A stretch of 64,000 nt of DNA from PALSA-505 sp036267135 (GCA_036267135.1 DATAWQ010000151.1:1-64000); one strand, 5' to 3'; shown: positions 51,659 through 60,754, numbered from the stretch's first letter. Notes: generated by a model not told the origin, from the letters alone. Made by a program: numbers and translations.

Positions 51659-53088
51659 TGCCCGGCGTCCGGCTGGGCCCGGCGCGGCAGTAGCGGGGTG
51701 ACCAGGCAGCTCAGGGCCGTGATCGCGGCCACCGCGATCAGGCTCACGCTCATCGCGTGCCGCTGCCCGCTAGCCAGGCCGCCGAAGTAGATCGTGGTGA
51801 TGACCGCCGGGCCGATCGCGTTGGCGAGCTGCTGGATGGCGCTGAGCGAGCCGCTCGCGCTGCCGGCCTCGGCCGGGTCGATGTCGCCGATGGCCACGTC
51901 GTACAGGGTGCCGAAGGTGGCCCCCATGCCCACCCCGACCACGATCATGGCCGGGGCGATGGCCGCGGCGGTGAGCGCGGTGCCGTAGGCCAGCACGATG
52001 GCCAGGAACCAGGCCACCCCCATCAGCGTGACGGCCAGGCCGATGAGCGTGAGCGTGCGGCCGAGCCTGCCGATGAGCTTGAAGCAGGCCAGCGAGGCCA
52101 GCACGATGCCGGCCGCCATCGGGGCGATGCCGGTCACGGCCGCGCGCAGCGGGCTGAAACCGAGCCCACGCTGCAGGAACAGCGAGTCGGCGTAGGCCAG
52201 GCCGGCCACCGCGGCGAAGAACACGATGCCGAGCAGCAGCCCGGAGGTGAAGCCGCGGTTGCGCAGCAGCGACGGCTTGATCAGCGGGGCGGCGGCGGTG
52301 CGCTGGCGCCGGACGAACGCGCCGAACATGAGCACGCCGGCGGCCATCGAGGCGATCGGGCCAGCGGTCCAGCCGCTGGTGGAGCCCTGGATGAGCCCGT
52401 ACAGCAGGCCGAGCATGGTGGCGGCCAGCAGCGCGGACCCGACCGCGTCGATACGGACCGCGGCGTCGCCGTGGTCCCTGGGCAGCAGCCACAGGGCCGC
52501 CAGCCAGCCGGCGCCGCCGAGCACGATATTGATCAGGAACATCGGGCGCCAGCCCAGGCCGAACAGGTTGGCGTCGATGATCACACCGGCCAGCAGCGGC
52601 CCGCCCACCGCGGACAGCCCCATCACCGGGCCGAACGCGCTGAACGCCTTGGCGATCTGGTCCCTGGGGAAGACCGAGCCGAGTATGCCGAAGCCCTGTG
52701 GGATCAGCACGGCGCCGAACGCGCCCTGGACCAGCCTGGCCACGATGATCGAGGCTGGATCCCAGGCCAGGCCGCAAACCAGTGAGGCCAGCGTGAAGCC
52801 GGCCATGCCGATCAGGAACGTGCGGCGGCGGCCGAACCTGTCGCCCAGCCGCCCGCCGGTGACCAGCAGCACGCCGAGCGAGAGGGCGTAGCTAGCGCCG
52901 AGCCACTTGATCAGCTCCTCGCCGCCACCGAGCCGCGCGCTGATCGTCGGGGCGGCGATCGTGGTGATGGTCGAGTCCAGCAGGTCCACGATGTCGGCCA
53001 CCAGGACGATGGCCAGGATTGCCCACATCGTCCAGGTGACCTTGGCCGGGGACCCGGCCCGGCCGGTGTCGGTGTCGGTGAGCGTCAT
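51655..53088 (-). CDS. DHA2-family (14-helix) MFS drug exporter
   Basis: The product is 477 aa with AAGGAG 7 nt before ATG 53088. The DHA2 motif LLDSTITTIAAPTIS lies in helix 1, motif A is GGRLGDRFGRRRTFLIG and motif C-like GPVMGLSAVGGPLLAG lies in helix 5; 14 hydrophobic segments are visible. It is divergent from a TetR gene with a 9-bp-arm inverted repeat between, the classic drug-induced exporter pair. Confidence 0.92.
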   Translation of the reverse strand: MTLTDTDTGRAGSPAKVTWTMWAILAIVLVADIVDLLDSTITTIAAPTISARLGGGEELIKWLGASYALSLGVLLVTGGRLGDRFGRRRTFLIGMAGFTLASLVCGLAWDPASIIVARLVQGAFGAVLIPQGFGILGSVFPRDQIAKAFSAFGPVMGLSAVGGPLLAGVIIDANLFGLGWRPMFLINIVLGGAGWLAALWLLPRDHGDAAVRIDAVGSALLAATMLGLLYGLIQGSTSGWTAGPIASMAAGVLMFGAFVRRQRTAAAPLIKPSLLRNRGFTSGLLLGIVFFAAVAGLAYADSLFLQRGLGFSPLRAAVTGIAPMAAGIVLASLACFKLIGRLGRTLTLIGLAVTLMGVAWFLAIVLAYGTALTAAAIAPAMIVVGVGMGATFGTLYDVAIGDIDPAEAGSASGSLSAIQQLANAIGPAVITTIYFGGLASGQRHAMSVSLIAVAAITALSCLVTPLLPRRAQPDAGH

Positions 53089-53115
53089 GGCGGCACTCCT
53101 TCCACGAGAGCCAAT

Positions 53116-53147
53116 CGATCAGTGTTCTACTTAACGAGCACTGATCG
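53116..53147. promoter_or_regulatory. TetR operator between exporter and repressor
   Basis: CGATCAGTG (53116-53124) and CACTGATCG (53139-53147) are perfect inverted arms with a 14-nt A/T-richer spacer, 27 nt before the exporter start and about 95 nt before the repressor start. A further CGATCGCTGATTG at 53154 partly repeats the arm. Confidence 0.75.
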
Positions 53148-53243
53148 TAATAGCGATCGCTGATTGCGTCAAGGGTCACCGATCGGCTAGGGTGAACGCG
53201 ACGGCCGGATCACCAAGCGGGCCGGACCGAACGGAGCGACCAC

Positions 53244-53996
53244 GTGAGCGCCGACCAGGACGCGGGCCAACTGCCGACGCTGCCGTGGCACAAGCCGCAG
53301 CGGCGCCGGGCCGGCAAGGAACCGCTGAGCCGGGACCGGATCGTGGCCGCCGCCATCGAGATCCTGGACGCGGACGGCCTGGACGCGGTGAGCACGCGGC
53401 GGGTGGCCGAGGCGCTGCAGACCGGATCGGCCTCGTTGTACGCGCATATCGCGAACCGGGACGAACTGGTCGAGTTGATGTATGACCGGATCGCGGCCGA
53501 GATCGAGGTGCCCGAGCCCGATCCGATCCGGTGGCAGGAGCAGTTGCGGACCTACGCGCGCGACGCGCAGCGGGTGTGGGCCGCGCACGCGGACATCACC
53601 AGTGCCTCGCTGAGTGCGATCCCGACCGGGCCGAACCGGCTGCGGTTGGCCGAGCGGGTGCTCGCCATCCTGATAGCCGCCGGCTTGCCAGGGCGGACAG
53701 CCGGGTTGGCCGTCGACCGGCTGCATCTCTACATCGACGCCGATGCCTACGAGGGCTGGCTGCACACGGCCAGGGCTAAGGCGGGCCTGTCGGCCGAGGA
53801 GTACATCGGTTCCATTCGCGAGTACTACCGTCAGCTACCGGCCGACCGGTTCCCGCTCCTGGCCGGCCTGGCCGACACGCTCATGTCCGGTGACAGCGCC
53901 GAGCGGTTCGAGTTTGGCCTCGGCCTGCTCATCGACGGCCTGGCCGTCCAGCTAGAGCGCGAGGGCCCAGGAAACACGCTCACAAAGGAGCGATGA
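53244..53996 (+). CDS. TetR-family repressor of the DHA2 exporter
   Basis: The product is 250 aa from GTG 53244 with GGAGCG before it. Helix-turn-helix: LSRDRIVAAAIEILDADGLD and RRVAEALQTGSASLYAHIANRDEL split at the turn. The C-terminal part (EYYRQLPADRFPLLAGLADT, FEFGLGLLIDGLAVQLE) resembles the TetR-type ligand domain of drug-binding repressors. Divergent from the exporter, which it should repress. Confidence 0.9.
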   Translation: MSADQDAGQLPTLPWHKPQRRRAGKEPLSRDRIVAAAIEILDADGLDAVSTRRVAEALQTGSASLYAHIANRDELVELMYDRIAAEIEVPEPDPIRWQEQLRTYARDAQRVWAAHADITSASLSAIPTGPNRLRLAERVLAILIAAGLPGRTAGLAVDRLHLYIDADAYEGWLHTARAKAGLSAEEYIGSIREYYRQLPADRFPLLAGLADTLMSGDSAERFEFGLGLLIDGLAVQLEREGPGNTLTKER

Positions 53997-54008
53997 CAAC
54001 GTTGTCAT
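53993..54008. promoter_or_regulatory. 16-bp perfect palindrome at the tetR stop codon
   Basis: ATGACAACGTTGTCAT has the central CG and TGACA/TGTCA arms of LacI-family operators. It overlaps the repressor stop codon and lies between convergent genes, where no promoter is expected. Confidence 0.5.
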
Positions 54009-54033
54009 GCGTGGGTGGTGGCGCGTGCGGTTA

Positions 54034-54756
54034 TCACAGCCCCAGCCAGCCGCGTTCCTGGGCGATGCGGAGGGCCTCGGCGCGGTTGCGGGCGCCGGTC
54101 TTCTGAATGCAGGCGGACAGGTAGTTGCGGACCGTTCCCTCCGACAGGTACAGCCGGGTGGCGATCTCGCTGATCATCGAGCCGTCGGCGGAGGCCGCGA
54201 GCACGTCGCGCTCCCGCCCGGTCAGCGGGTTGTCCCCCTCGGCCAGCGCGGCCGCGGCCAGGTCGGGGTCGATGACCCGGCCGCCGGCCAGCACCGTGCG
54301 CACGGTCGCGGCCAGCTTGTCCGCCGGTGAGTCCTTGACCAGGAAGGCCGACACCCCAGATTCCATGGCCCGGCGCATGAAGCCGGGGCGGCCGAACGTG
54401 GTCAGGATCACGATCTTGAGCTCCGGCTTGGCCCGGCGCAGCGCGGCGGCGGCGGCCAGCCCGTCCAGGCCGGGCATCTCGATGTCCAGCAGCGCGACGT
54501 CGACCCGGTGCTCGATGGCCGCGGCCACCACCTCGTCACCCCGGCCGACCTGGGCCACGACCTGGATGTCGTCCTCGAACGAGAGCAGCGCGGCCAGCGC
54601 CTCACGGATCATGGCCTGGTCCTCGGCGATCAGTACCCGGATGGCGGGCGCGGCGGACCCGCCGGGCTCACCCGGCTCACCGGGTGCGTCTCGCGCACCG
54701 GGCGTCCGCGGTCCTGTTCGCTCGGTCACACCGGAACGGTAGCGCTGATCGCTCAC
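54034..54756 (-). CDS. NarL/LuxR-type response regulator
   Basis: The product is about 240 aa from GTG 54756, chosen because it overlaps the kinase stop in GTGA; GTG 54729 is the alternative. A 38-residue Gly/Pro-rich N-terminal tail precedes the receiver (IRVLIAEDQAMIREALAALL, Asp in VALLDIEMPG, LTTFGRPG, FLVKDSPADKLA). C-terminal helix-turn-helix: LTGRERDVLAASADGSMISE and GTVRNYLSACIQKTG. Partner of the DesK-type kinase upstream. Confidence 0.9.
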   Translation of the reverse strand: MSDQRYRSGVTERTGPRTPGARDAPGEPGEPGGSAAPAIRVLIAEDQAMIREALAALLSFEDDIQVVAQVGRGDEVVAAAIEHRVDVALLDIEMPGLDGLAAAAALRRAKPELKIVILTTFGRPGFMRRAMESGVSAFLVKDSPADKLAATVRTVLAGGRVIDPDLAAAALAEGDNPLTGRERDVLAASADGSMISEIATRLYLSEGTVRNYLSACIQKTGARNRAEALRIAQERGWLGL

Positions 54757-56054
54757 TCGGATCCGGCCGGCACCCACGGCGGCGGCCCCCCGGGCCACGC
54801 GAGATCGGGCAGGCGGCCCGCGGCCGGTCGCGGCGATGCCGGCGCGGCCTGCGGCACGGTGGCGACGATGCGCAGGCCGCGCTGGGCCCGGCCGGTGGCG
54901 CCGGCGTGCCCGAACGAGAGCCTGCCGCCGACCGAGGTGAGCCGCTCAGACATGCCGCGCAGGCCGGTGCCACCCGCGGTGGCCTGGCCGTCGATGCCAC
55001 GGCCGTCGTCGGACACCTCCAGCGACAGCTCGGCGGCGCGCTGGAGCAGCCGCACCCGGCAGTGCTGGGCGCCGGAGTGGCGGATCACGTTGGTCACCGC
55101 CTCACGCAGGCACCAGGCCAGCGCTGCCTCGGTCTCGGCTTCGAACGTGCCGGAGCGCACGGTCAGGTCCGGATCGTCGTCCAGTTCGACGCCGGCCGAT
55201 TCCAGCGCGGCACGGGCGGTGATGATCTCGACCGCGAGCGTGGGCCGCCGGTACCCGCTGACCGCCTCCCTGATGTCGTGCAGGGTCTGCCTGCTGACCT
55301 GGCCGATGTCGGCGACCTCGCTGGTCGCCCGGTCCCGGTCGGCGGAGGCCGGCAGCCGGGACAGCAGCTTGCCGACCAGTTCGGACTTGAGTGTGATCAC
55401 GGATAGCGACTGGCCGGTCAGGTCGTGCATGTCGCGGGCCAGCCGCAGCCGCTCATCGCTGGCGGCCAGCTTGGCCACGGTCTCGCGCGCGTCGCTCAGC
55501 TCGCGCACCAGCCGGATCTGGTAGTGGAATCCGGCCGTGGCCAGGCCGACGAACGCCACCGGCAGCAGATCGGCCAGGAACTGATCCGTGCCGGTGTGGG
55601 TGATCCAGCAGGTCAGCGCGTAGGCCCCGGTGACGACGGCCAGCGCCCGCATCGCCGGTGCCCGGAACGGGTAGACCCAGCCGGTGGCCGACGACACGAA
55701 GATCCACAGCGTGACCCACTGCGGGCCGTAGACGACGGCGCCGACCAGGGCGAGCAGGAAGAGACCGCCGTAGCAGGTCTGGGCCTGCCGGGACATAGCC
55801 TGCCAGCGGCCGGTGACCCCGCACGTGACGATCAGCAGGAACAGCGCGCAGAAGACCGCGGCGATGGCGATGCCACCGGCCACCCACACGACCGGGTGGT
55901 GGCCGGTGAACAGCACCTGCAGCGGCCCGATCAGATAAAGGAACCAGATCGCGGTGAACGTGTACCGCCACATCTCACGGCCGGTCAGCTTCCGCTGGAA
56001 CGGGATCTCGACTAGCTGTCGGGGATCATCGAGCACTGGCATCTGGAATATCAC
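54753..56054 (-). CDS. DesK-type sensor histidine kinase
   Basis: The product is 433 aa. Six likely helices between about 28 and 190 form a membrane sensor. HisKA_3 has ERLRLARDMHDLTGQSLSVI (His about 226) and the HATPase has REAVTNVIRHSGAQHC, VSDDGRGIDGQ and GTGLRGMSERL. A Pro/Ala-rich tail follows. Coupled to the response regulator by a 4-nt overlap; divergent from a MarR gene. Membrane-state sensing is typical of the family but the stimulus here is unknown. Confidence 0.92.
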   Translation of the reverse strand: MIFQMPVLDDPRQLVEIPFQRKLTGREMWRYTFTAIWFLYLIGPLQVLFTGHHPVVWVAGGIAIAAVFCALFLLIVTCGVTGRWQAMSRQAQTCYGGLFLLALVGAVVYGPQWVTLWIFVSSATGWVYPFRAPAMRALAVVTGAYALTCWITHTGTDQFLADLLPVAFVGLATAGFHYQIRLVRELSDARETVAKLAASDERLRLARDMHDLTGQSLSVITLKSELVGKLLSRLPASADRDRATSEVADIGQVSRQTLHDIREAVSGYRRPTLAVEIITARAALESAGVELDDDPDLTVRSGTFEAETEAALAWCLREAVTNVIRHSGAQHCRVRLLQRAAELSLEVSDDGRGIDGQATAGGTGLRGMSERLTSVGGRLSFGHAGATGRAQRGLRIVATVPQAAPASPRPAAGRLPDLAWPGGPPPWVPAGSE

Positions 56055-56129
56055 CTCGGCGCATGCTTCCCCCCCATGCTGCCATCACGGCGATGACCTG
56101 TGGCAGTGCCGTTCCTCCGGCCCCGGTCA

Positions 56130-56164
56130 TGACAGATGTCACGGCCGGTCCCGGCGCGTACCAT
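56130..56164 (+). promoter_or_regulatory. MarR promoter with palindrome
   Basis: TGACA-ga-TGTCA (56130-56141) lies just upstream of TACCAT (56159-56164), a -10 box 6 nt before ATG 56171. The palindrome is a plausible MarR self-operator; its arms resemble those of the palindrome at 53993-54008. Confidence 0.55.
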
Positions 56165-56170
56165 CGCGGT

Positions 56171-56686
56171 ATGCCCCCACGCCTAGCCGCAGGCAGCGAC
56201 CGGGACCTGGTCCAGGCCGAGCGCGACATCCGCGGCCGGATCGGCGAGCAGGAGCTGGACTTCGGCGCGATGGCAGCGGTGTCGAACATCTACCGCGCCG
56301 CCAACGTGATCCGCAATCACATGGAACGGACCGTGCTGGCCGGTGAGGACCTGTCCTGGGCCGCGTTCACCGTGCTGTTCGTGCTGTGGATCTGGGGCGA
56401 CCAGCAGACCAGGCACCTGGCCGCCGAGGCCGGGGTGACGAAGGGGACGCTCACCGGCGTGCTGAAGACGCTGGAGAAACGCGGGCTGGCCCGGCGGCGG
56501 GCGCACGGCGGGGACGGCCGGCTGGTGCTGGTCGGCCTGGAGCCCAAGGGACTCGGCGTGATCGAACGGCTGTTCCCGGCGTTCAACATGGGTGAGGCGG
56601 CGGTCAGCTCGGCGCTCACCGAGGAAGAGAAGAGCCAGCTCGCCAGCCTGCTCCGCAAGATCATCCGCGCGGTCGAAGAGGACTGA
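56171..56686 (+). CDS. MarR-family regulator
   Basis: The product is 171 aa from ATG 56171, picked because TACCAT stands 6 nt before (leaderless); ATG 56129 would add 14 residues and cover the palindrome. Winged helix: FTVLFVLWIWGDQQTRHLAA, EAGVTKGTLTGVLKTLEKRG, LARRRAHGGDGRLVLVGLEPKG. Dimerisation helices lie at both ends. Divergent from the DesK-type kinase gene. Confidence 0.88.
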   Translation: MPPRLAAGSDRDLVQAERDIRGRIGEQELDFGAMAAVSNIYRAANVIRNHMERTVLAGEDLSWAAFTVLFVLWIWGDQQTRHLAAEAGVTKGTLTGVLKTLEKRGLARRRAHGGDGRLVLVGLEPKGLGVIERLFPAFNMGEAAVSSALTEEEKSQLASLLRKIIRAVEED

Positions 56687-56807
56687 GGCTGAGTGGCCCC
56701 ACGGGCCGACCCCACGGGCGAGTCCCCGGCCGACCTCGCGGAGCCGTTCAGGTTGATGATTGTGAAGACTGGCTGTAACGCTGACCTGGCTGCGACCAAC
56801 AACAGGC

Positions 56808-56945
56808 ATGCGACACGAGCAGGCGGCCCGCGGTCACCCGTGGGAGGAGCGGATCTGGTTCAATCCGATACCGGCCGGGTTCCGCCGGCTGCCCCATGCC
56901 CCGCGGCCGCACATCCCGACGCGGGCGGCGCAGGTCAAACCCTGA
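56808..56945 (+). CDS. Possible 45-residue protein
   Basis: ATG 56808 opens a short frame (MRHEQAARGHPWEERIWFNP then IPAGFRRLPHAPRPHIPTRA) whose third bases are mostly G or C. It is rich in Arg, Pro and Trp. No ribosome site is clear and no family is recognised; it could be chance. Confidence 0.3.
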   Translation: MRHEQAARGHPWEERIWFNPIPAGFRRLPHAPRPHIPTRAAQVKP

Positions 56946-56963
56946 GGTCAGTTAGCCCGTGTT

Positions 56964-57641
56964 TCAGCTAGCACCGGCCAGGCGGATCGCGGACTGCACT
57001 AGCCGGTCCGCCCTGGCCCGGGCCGCGGGTTCCTGGGCGAGGGTCTCGGCCAGGAACCGCTCGGGGTCCTGGCCGGCCTTCTCCGCGTCGGCGCGGGCGC
57101 CCGCGTCCAGCCAGGCGCGGAGCTGCTCGCGGTCCACCTCGGGATGGAACTGGACGGCCAGGTGGCGGCCGATCGCGAAGGCCTGGACGCATAGCTCATT
57201 GCTGGCCAGCAGCCTGGCCTGGGGCGGCAGGTGGCACTGGTCGCCGTGGAACTCCAGCCACGGGCCCGGCTCGATGACCTCGGGGTCCAGCGTGTGCACC
57301 GTGGTCCAGCCGACCTCCTTGCGCGCGCCCGGCTTCACCTCGCCGCCGAACGCGGCGGCCAGCGCCTGGGCGCCGAAACAGATGCCGAGGACCGGGACGC
57401 CGGCCGCGTCGGCCTGGCGCAGCCAGTCCAGTTCGGCGGCGATCCAGGCGCGGGCCGGGTCGGTGTCGTAGACCGACCAGGTGGCGCCCAGCAGGACGAT
57501 GTGATCGGTGCCAGCCGGGTCGGGCAGCGCGCCGTCGGCGGGGAACCGGTGCACGGTCAATGTGGCGCCGAGGCCCTCGAACGCTTCGCCGATGAAGCCG
57601 GCGTCATCCTCTTCGTGGTGGCGGACGACGATCACGCGCAT
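56964..57641 (-). CDS. Class I glutamine amidotransferase-like protein
   Basis: The product is 225 aa with GGAGG 8 nt before ATG 57641. The GATase triad is complete: Cys88 in LGICFGAQ, His166 and Glu168 in QFHPEVD. The free-standing form resembles GuaA-like and gamma-glutamyl-amine hydrolases. With a GlnA3/4-type ligase in the same window a role in gamma-glutamyl-amine turnover is possible, but they are 29 kb apart. Divergent from the P450 gene. Confidence 0.88.
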   Translation of the reverse strand: MRVIVVRHHEEDDAGFIGEAFEGLGATLTVHRFPADGALPDPAGTDHIVLLGATWSVYDTDPARAWIAAELDWLRQADAAGVPVLGICFGAQALAAAFGGEVKPGARKEVGWTTVHTLDPEVIEPGPWLEFHGDQCHLPPQARLLASNELCVQAFAIGRHLAVQFHPEVDREQLRAWLDAGARADAEKAGQDPERFLAETLAQEPAARARADRLVQSAIRLAGAS

Positions 57642-57692
57642 CTGCGGGGCCTCCAGTCTCGCGAATCGGCTCGCCGATTGCCAGGAAATCCG

Positions 57693-57704
57693 TTTGGTGC
57701 CAAA
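57693..57704. promoter_or_regulatory. Palindrome between amidotransferase and P450 starts
   Basis: TTTGG-tg-CCAAA lies 10 nt before the P450 start in the 73-nt divergent region, a fitting place for an operator. Confidence 0.5.
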
Positions 57705-57714
57705 CTATCCTGGT

Positions 57715-58956
57715 ATGACCGGCCCGGCAGACCTGTCCGACCTGGAGTTGTGGGCGCGGGGTGTCCCTTACGCCGAGTTTGCCAGGCTGCGAAGAGAAAC
57801 GCCCGTGGTGTGGGGCGGGGAACCCGCGCCGAATTCCGGCTTCTGGTCCGTGCTGGGGTACGCCGACATCGTGGCGGCCAGCCGGGACGTGGCCACGTTC
57901 TCCTCCGCGCACGGCGTCTCGTTCGAAGAGCCGACCGACGAGGACATGGCGGCCAGGCGCACGATCATCGACACCGACCCGCCCGGGCACACGAAGCTGC
58001 GCAAGATCGTCTCCGGCGCGTTCACGCAGCGCGCCATCGCGGTCTACCAGGCCTTCGTCGAGGCGCTGACCGAGGAAGTGCTGGACGCAGGGCTGGACGC
58101 GGGCGAACCGTTCGATTTCGTGGACGCGGTGGCCAAGCTGGTGCCGATCCGGGTGCTGGCGCAGATCATGGGCCTGCCGGGCGGCGACCTGGACCGGCTC
58201 GTCGACCTCGGCGACCGGCTGATCGCCAACACCGATCCGGACGTCACCGACGTGGTGTGGGGGCGCGACGACACCGACGCCTACCGGCGGTACCCGTTCC
58301 GCAGCCCGTACGGGCGGCAACTGTGGGATTTGGGCCGGGCGATCGTGGCACAGCGGCTGCGGTCGCCGGGCGACGACCTGCTGTCCAGGCTGCTGCGTGC
58401 CGAGGTGGACGGGGACCGGCTGACTGAGACCGAGCTGGACAACTTCTTCTCGATCATGGTGGTGGCCGGCAACGAGACCACCAGGATCGCGATGGCCCAG
58501 GGTGTGCTGGCGTTCTGCCAGCACCCGGGCCAGTGGGACCGGCTGCGCGCCGACCCCGGGCTGCTGGACACCGCCGCGGACGAGGTACTCCGCTGGACCT
58601 GCCCGACCCACTTCATGCGGCGCACCGCGGCCAGCGACACCACGCTGGGCGGGGCGGACATCAGGGCCGGGGACAAGGTGGTGCTCTGGTACGTGTCGGG
58701 GAACAGGGACGAGGCCGAATTCGCTTCGCCCGACACGTTTGACGTCGGACGGTCGCCCAACCGGCACCTGAGCTTCGGCCGGGGCGGGCCGCACCTGTGC
58801 CTGGGCGCGCACCTGGCCCGGCTGGAGGTGAAGGTGATGCTGGCCGCGCTGGCCGAACGGGTGGCCGGGTTCGAGCTGGCCGGGCCGCCCCGGCGGATCA
58901 GGTCGAACTTCACCAACGGGCTGAAGGAACTGCCCGTCCGGGTACGCCTGGCCTAG
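57715..58956 (+). CDS. Cytochrome P450
   Basis: The product is 413 aa from ATG 57715. Diagnostic motifs: DPPGHTKLRKIVSGAFT, I-helix VVAGNETTRIAMAQG, K-helix DEVLRW (ExxR), FMRRTA, and heme loop FGRGGPHLCLGAHLARLE with ligand Cys362. The sequence pattern is closest to the actinobacterial steroid/fatty-acid hydroxylase families (CYP124/125/142-like) by eye. No ferredoxin gene is adjacent. Convergent overlap of 4 nt with the methyltransferase relic. Confidence 0.92.
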   Translation: MTGPADLSDLELWARGVPYAEFARLRRETPVVWGGEPAPNSGFWSVLGYADIVAASRDVATFSSAHGVSFEEPTDEDMAARRTIIDTDPPGHTKLRKIVSGAFTQRAIAVYQAFVEALTEEVLDAGLDAGEPFDFVDAVAKLVPIRVLAQIMGLPGGDLDRLVDLGDRLIANTDPDVTDVVWGRDDTDAYRRYPFRSPYGRQLWDLGRAIVAQRLRSPGDDLLSRLLRAEVDGDRLTETELDNFFSIMVVAGNETTRIAMAQGVLAFCQHPGQWDRLRADPGLLDTAADEVLRWTCPTHFMRRTAASDTTLGGADIRAGDKVVLWYVSGNRDEAEFASPDTFDVGRSPNRHLSFGRGGPHLCLGAHLARLEVKVMLAALAERVAGFELAGPPRRIRSNFTNGLKELPVRVRLA

Positions 58957-59270
58957 GTGCGTACCGCGCTCAACCGCAGGCGCACGTAGTCGATGACGGG
59001 CTCGTCCAGGCGGCCGGCCACGGTGCGCACGAACGGCTGGCGCTCGGCCTCGGGCAGGTCGCGCAGCACGGCGCCGAGCACCACGGTGGCCAGGAACTCC
59101 TCGAGCCGCGCACCGGGCCGCAGCCGGACCGGGTCGGGCACCACCTGCACGTCGACCTGGCCGAACCCGGCCTCGGCCAGCCTGGCCGTGGTGTCCTCGG
59201 CCCCGGCGAACTGCCATTCGCTCGCGTCGTTCGCCACACCCAGGTCGGCCAGGATGGCCTGGACACGGGC
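58953..59270 (-). pseudogene. C-terminal fragment of a SAM-dependent methyltransferase
   Basis: About 105 residues match the C-terminal third of trans-aconitate-methyltransferase-like enzymes: FAGAEDTTARLAEAGFGQVD, VQVVPDPVRLRPGARLEEFL, ATVVLGAVLRDLPEAERQPF and DYVRLRL. The SAM-binding N-terminal Rossmann half (DxGxGxG) is absent upstream, where an A/T-rich promoter region follows instead. It is a truncated relic. Confidence 0.72.
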
Positions 59271-59329
59271 AGGTCCATGCCGTCCAGGTTGCCAGACCCT
59301 GGCACCGGTTGTCTCATATTTTAAACAGT

Positions 59330-59368
59330 GCGTCTCGTATGATGAGACGCTAAAATCTGTGACAGATT
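59330..59368. promoter_or_regulatory. Two adjacent palindromes before the lipase gene
   Basis: GCGTCTC-gtatgat-GAGACGC (59330-59350) is followed at once by AATCTGT-g-ACAGATT (59354-59368). A further half-site GTCTCAT lies at 59311. The region 59310-59370 is much richer in A/T than its surroundings and lies 130 nt before the lipase start. Confidence 0.6.
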
Positions 59369-59501
59369 GTGGCAAGTGTGTGACATTCCGTATAAGAGGC
59401 GTGACATGCTGGCCCAGGAGCCGTACGCTCCTTCTAAGCAAAAGTGGCACAGATGTACCAGTTACCTGTCGCCGCTGCCCCAACTCCCCCCGGGAGCCAG
59501 C

Positions 59502-60734
59502 ATGCGCAATGGCCCGTTCAGCATCCTCGCCGCGGCCGGAGTCCTCTCGCTGACGCTGGCGGCGCCGGCGACCGCGAGCCAGGCCCTGGCCGCCACCGTC
59601 CCGGCCCACCAAGCCCACCACGCCGCGGCCGGCCAGAACTCGCTGGCCGGCGACCCCCCCGGCCAGGTCCTCAGCTCCAAGCCGATAACGATCAAGGCCG
59701 TCGGCTTCTCCGCGCCGTACAAGGCCTGGCAGATCAGGTACGTCTCGGAGAACACCTCCGGCCAGCTCCAGACCGACGTGGCCACCGTGGTCAAGCCGGC
59801 CAAGGCGAGCCCGACGCCGAGGCTGCTGTCCTACCAGCCGGCCATCGACAGCGACTCACCCTCCTGCCAGCCCTCGTTCGTGCTGACCCAGCCGCCGGTC
59901 AAGCTCGGCTTTGAGGCGCTCGGCGGCCTGGAGTCGTTCGCCGCCGTGGCCACCGGCACCTCGCTCGGCTACACCGTCGTCATCCCGGACTTCGAGGGCC
60001 CGCACAACGAGTGGACCGCCGGGGTCGAAGAGGGCTACGGCACGCTCGACGGCATCCGCGCCGCGGAAAACTTCGCCCCCCTGGACCTGGACGGCGCGGC
60101 GACGCCGGTGGGGATGATGGGGTACTCCGGCGGCTCGCAGGCCTCAGAATTCGCGGCCGAGGAGGCCCCGAACTACGCGCCCGAACTCAACATCGTGGGC
60201 GCGGCCATCGGCGGCCTGCCGGTCAACATCGGGCACATCGCGGCCAAGGCCGACGGCGGCCTGTTCTCCGGCATCTACTTCGCCGCCGCGGTCGGGATCG
60301 CGCGGGCCTACCCCCAGATCCACATCCAGTCGCTGCTCAACCCCGCGGGCAAGCAGATGGTCAAGAACATCGGCCAGATGTGCATCGAGCAGTTCGTGCC
60401 GACGTACACGCTCCAGCGGATCGAGAGCTACACCAAGGGCGGCCTCAACCCGCTGGACAACCCGGCCATCCAGCAGGTGATCGCCGACGACACCATGGGC
60501 TCGATCGGGACGCCCCAGATCCCCATGCAGATCTACATGGCCACCTTCGACGAACTGGTCGTCACCCCGGACGTGACCACGCTGGTGAACCAGTACTGCG
60601 CGGCCGGGGAGAAGATCCAGTACCTCCAGTTCCCGCTGGCCGAGCACGTCACCGCCGAGGCCGAAGGACTGCCGGGCGCGATCGCCTACATGCAGGCCAG
60701 GTTCGCGGGGCAGACCCCGCCGACTAACTGCTGA
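59502..60734 (+). CDS. Secreted LIP-family lipase/esterase
   Basis: The product is 410 aa from ATG 59502 with GGGAG before it. A signal peptide (residues 1-30, FSILAAAGVLSLTLAAPATA) is followed by the secretory-lipase fold: AVGFSAPYKAWQIRYVSENT, VVIPDFEGPHNEW, nucleophile GYSGGSQAS (Ser about 208), IGGLPVNIGH and a C-terminal FDELVV...LAEHVTAEAEG with the probable catalytic Asp and His. The pattern is that of the LIP family known from Candida lipases and actinomycetes. Exported. Confidence 0.88.
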   Translation: MRNGPFSILAAAGVLSLTLAAPATASQALAATVPAHQAHHAAAGQNSLAGDPPGQVLSSKPITIKAVGFSAPYKAWQIRYVSENTSGQLQTDVATVVKPAKASPTPRLLSYQPAIDSDSPSCQPSFVLTQPPVKLGFEALGGLESFAAVATGTSLGYTVVIPDFEGPHNEWTAGVEEGYGTLDGIRAAENFAPLDLDGAATPVGMMGYSGGSQASEFAAEEAPNYAPELNIVGAAIGGLPVNIGHIAAKADGGLFSGIYFAAAVGIARAYPQIHIQSLLNPAGKQMVKNIGQMCIEQFVPTYTLQRIESYTKGGLNPLDNPAIQQVIADDTMGSIGTPQIPMQIYMATFDELVVTPDVTTLVNQYCAAGEKIQYLQFPLAEHVTAEAEGLPGAIAYMQARFAGQTPPTNC

Positions 60735-60754
60735 TCTCCCATCTTTCCGTCTCC

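Noticed and set aside
57508..57714. N-terminal extension of the P450
   Set aside because: It is antisense to the amidotransferase gene start and has no P450-like sequence; ATG 57715 gives a normal length.
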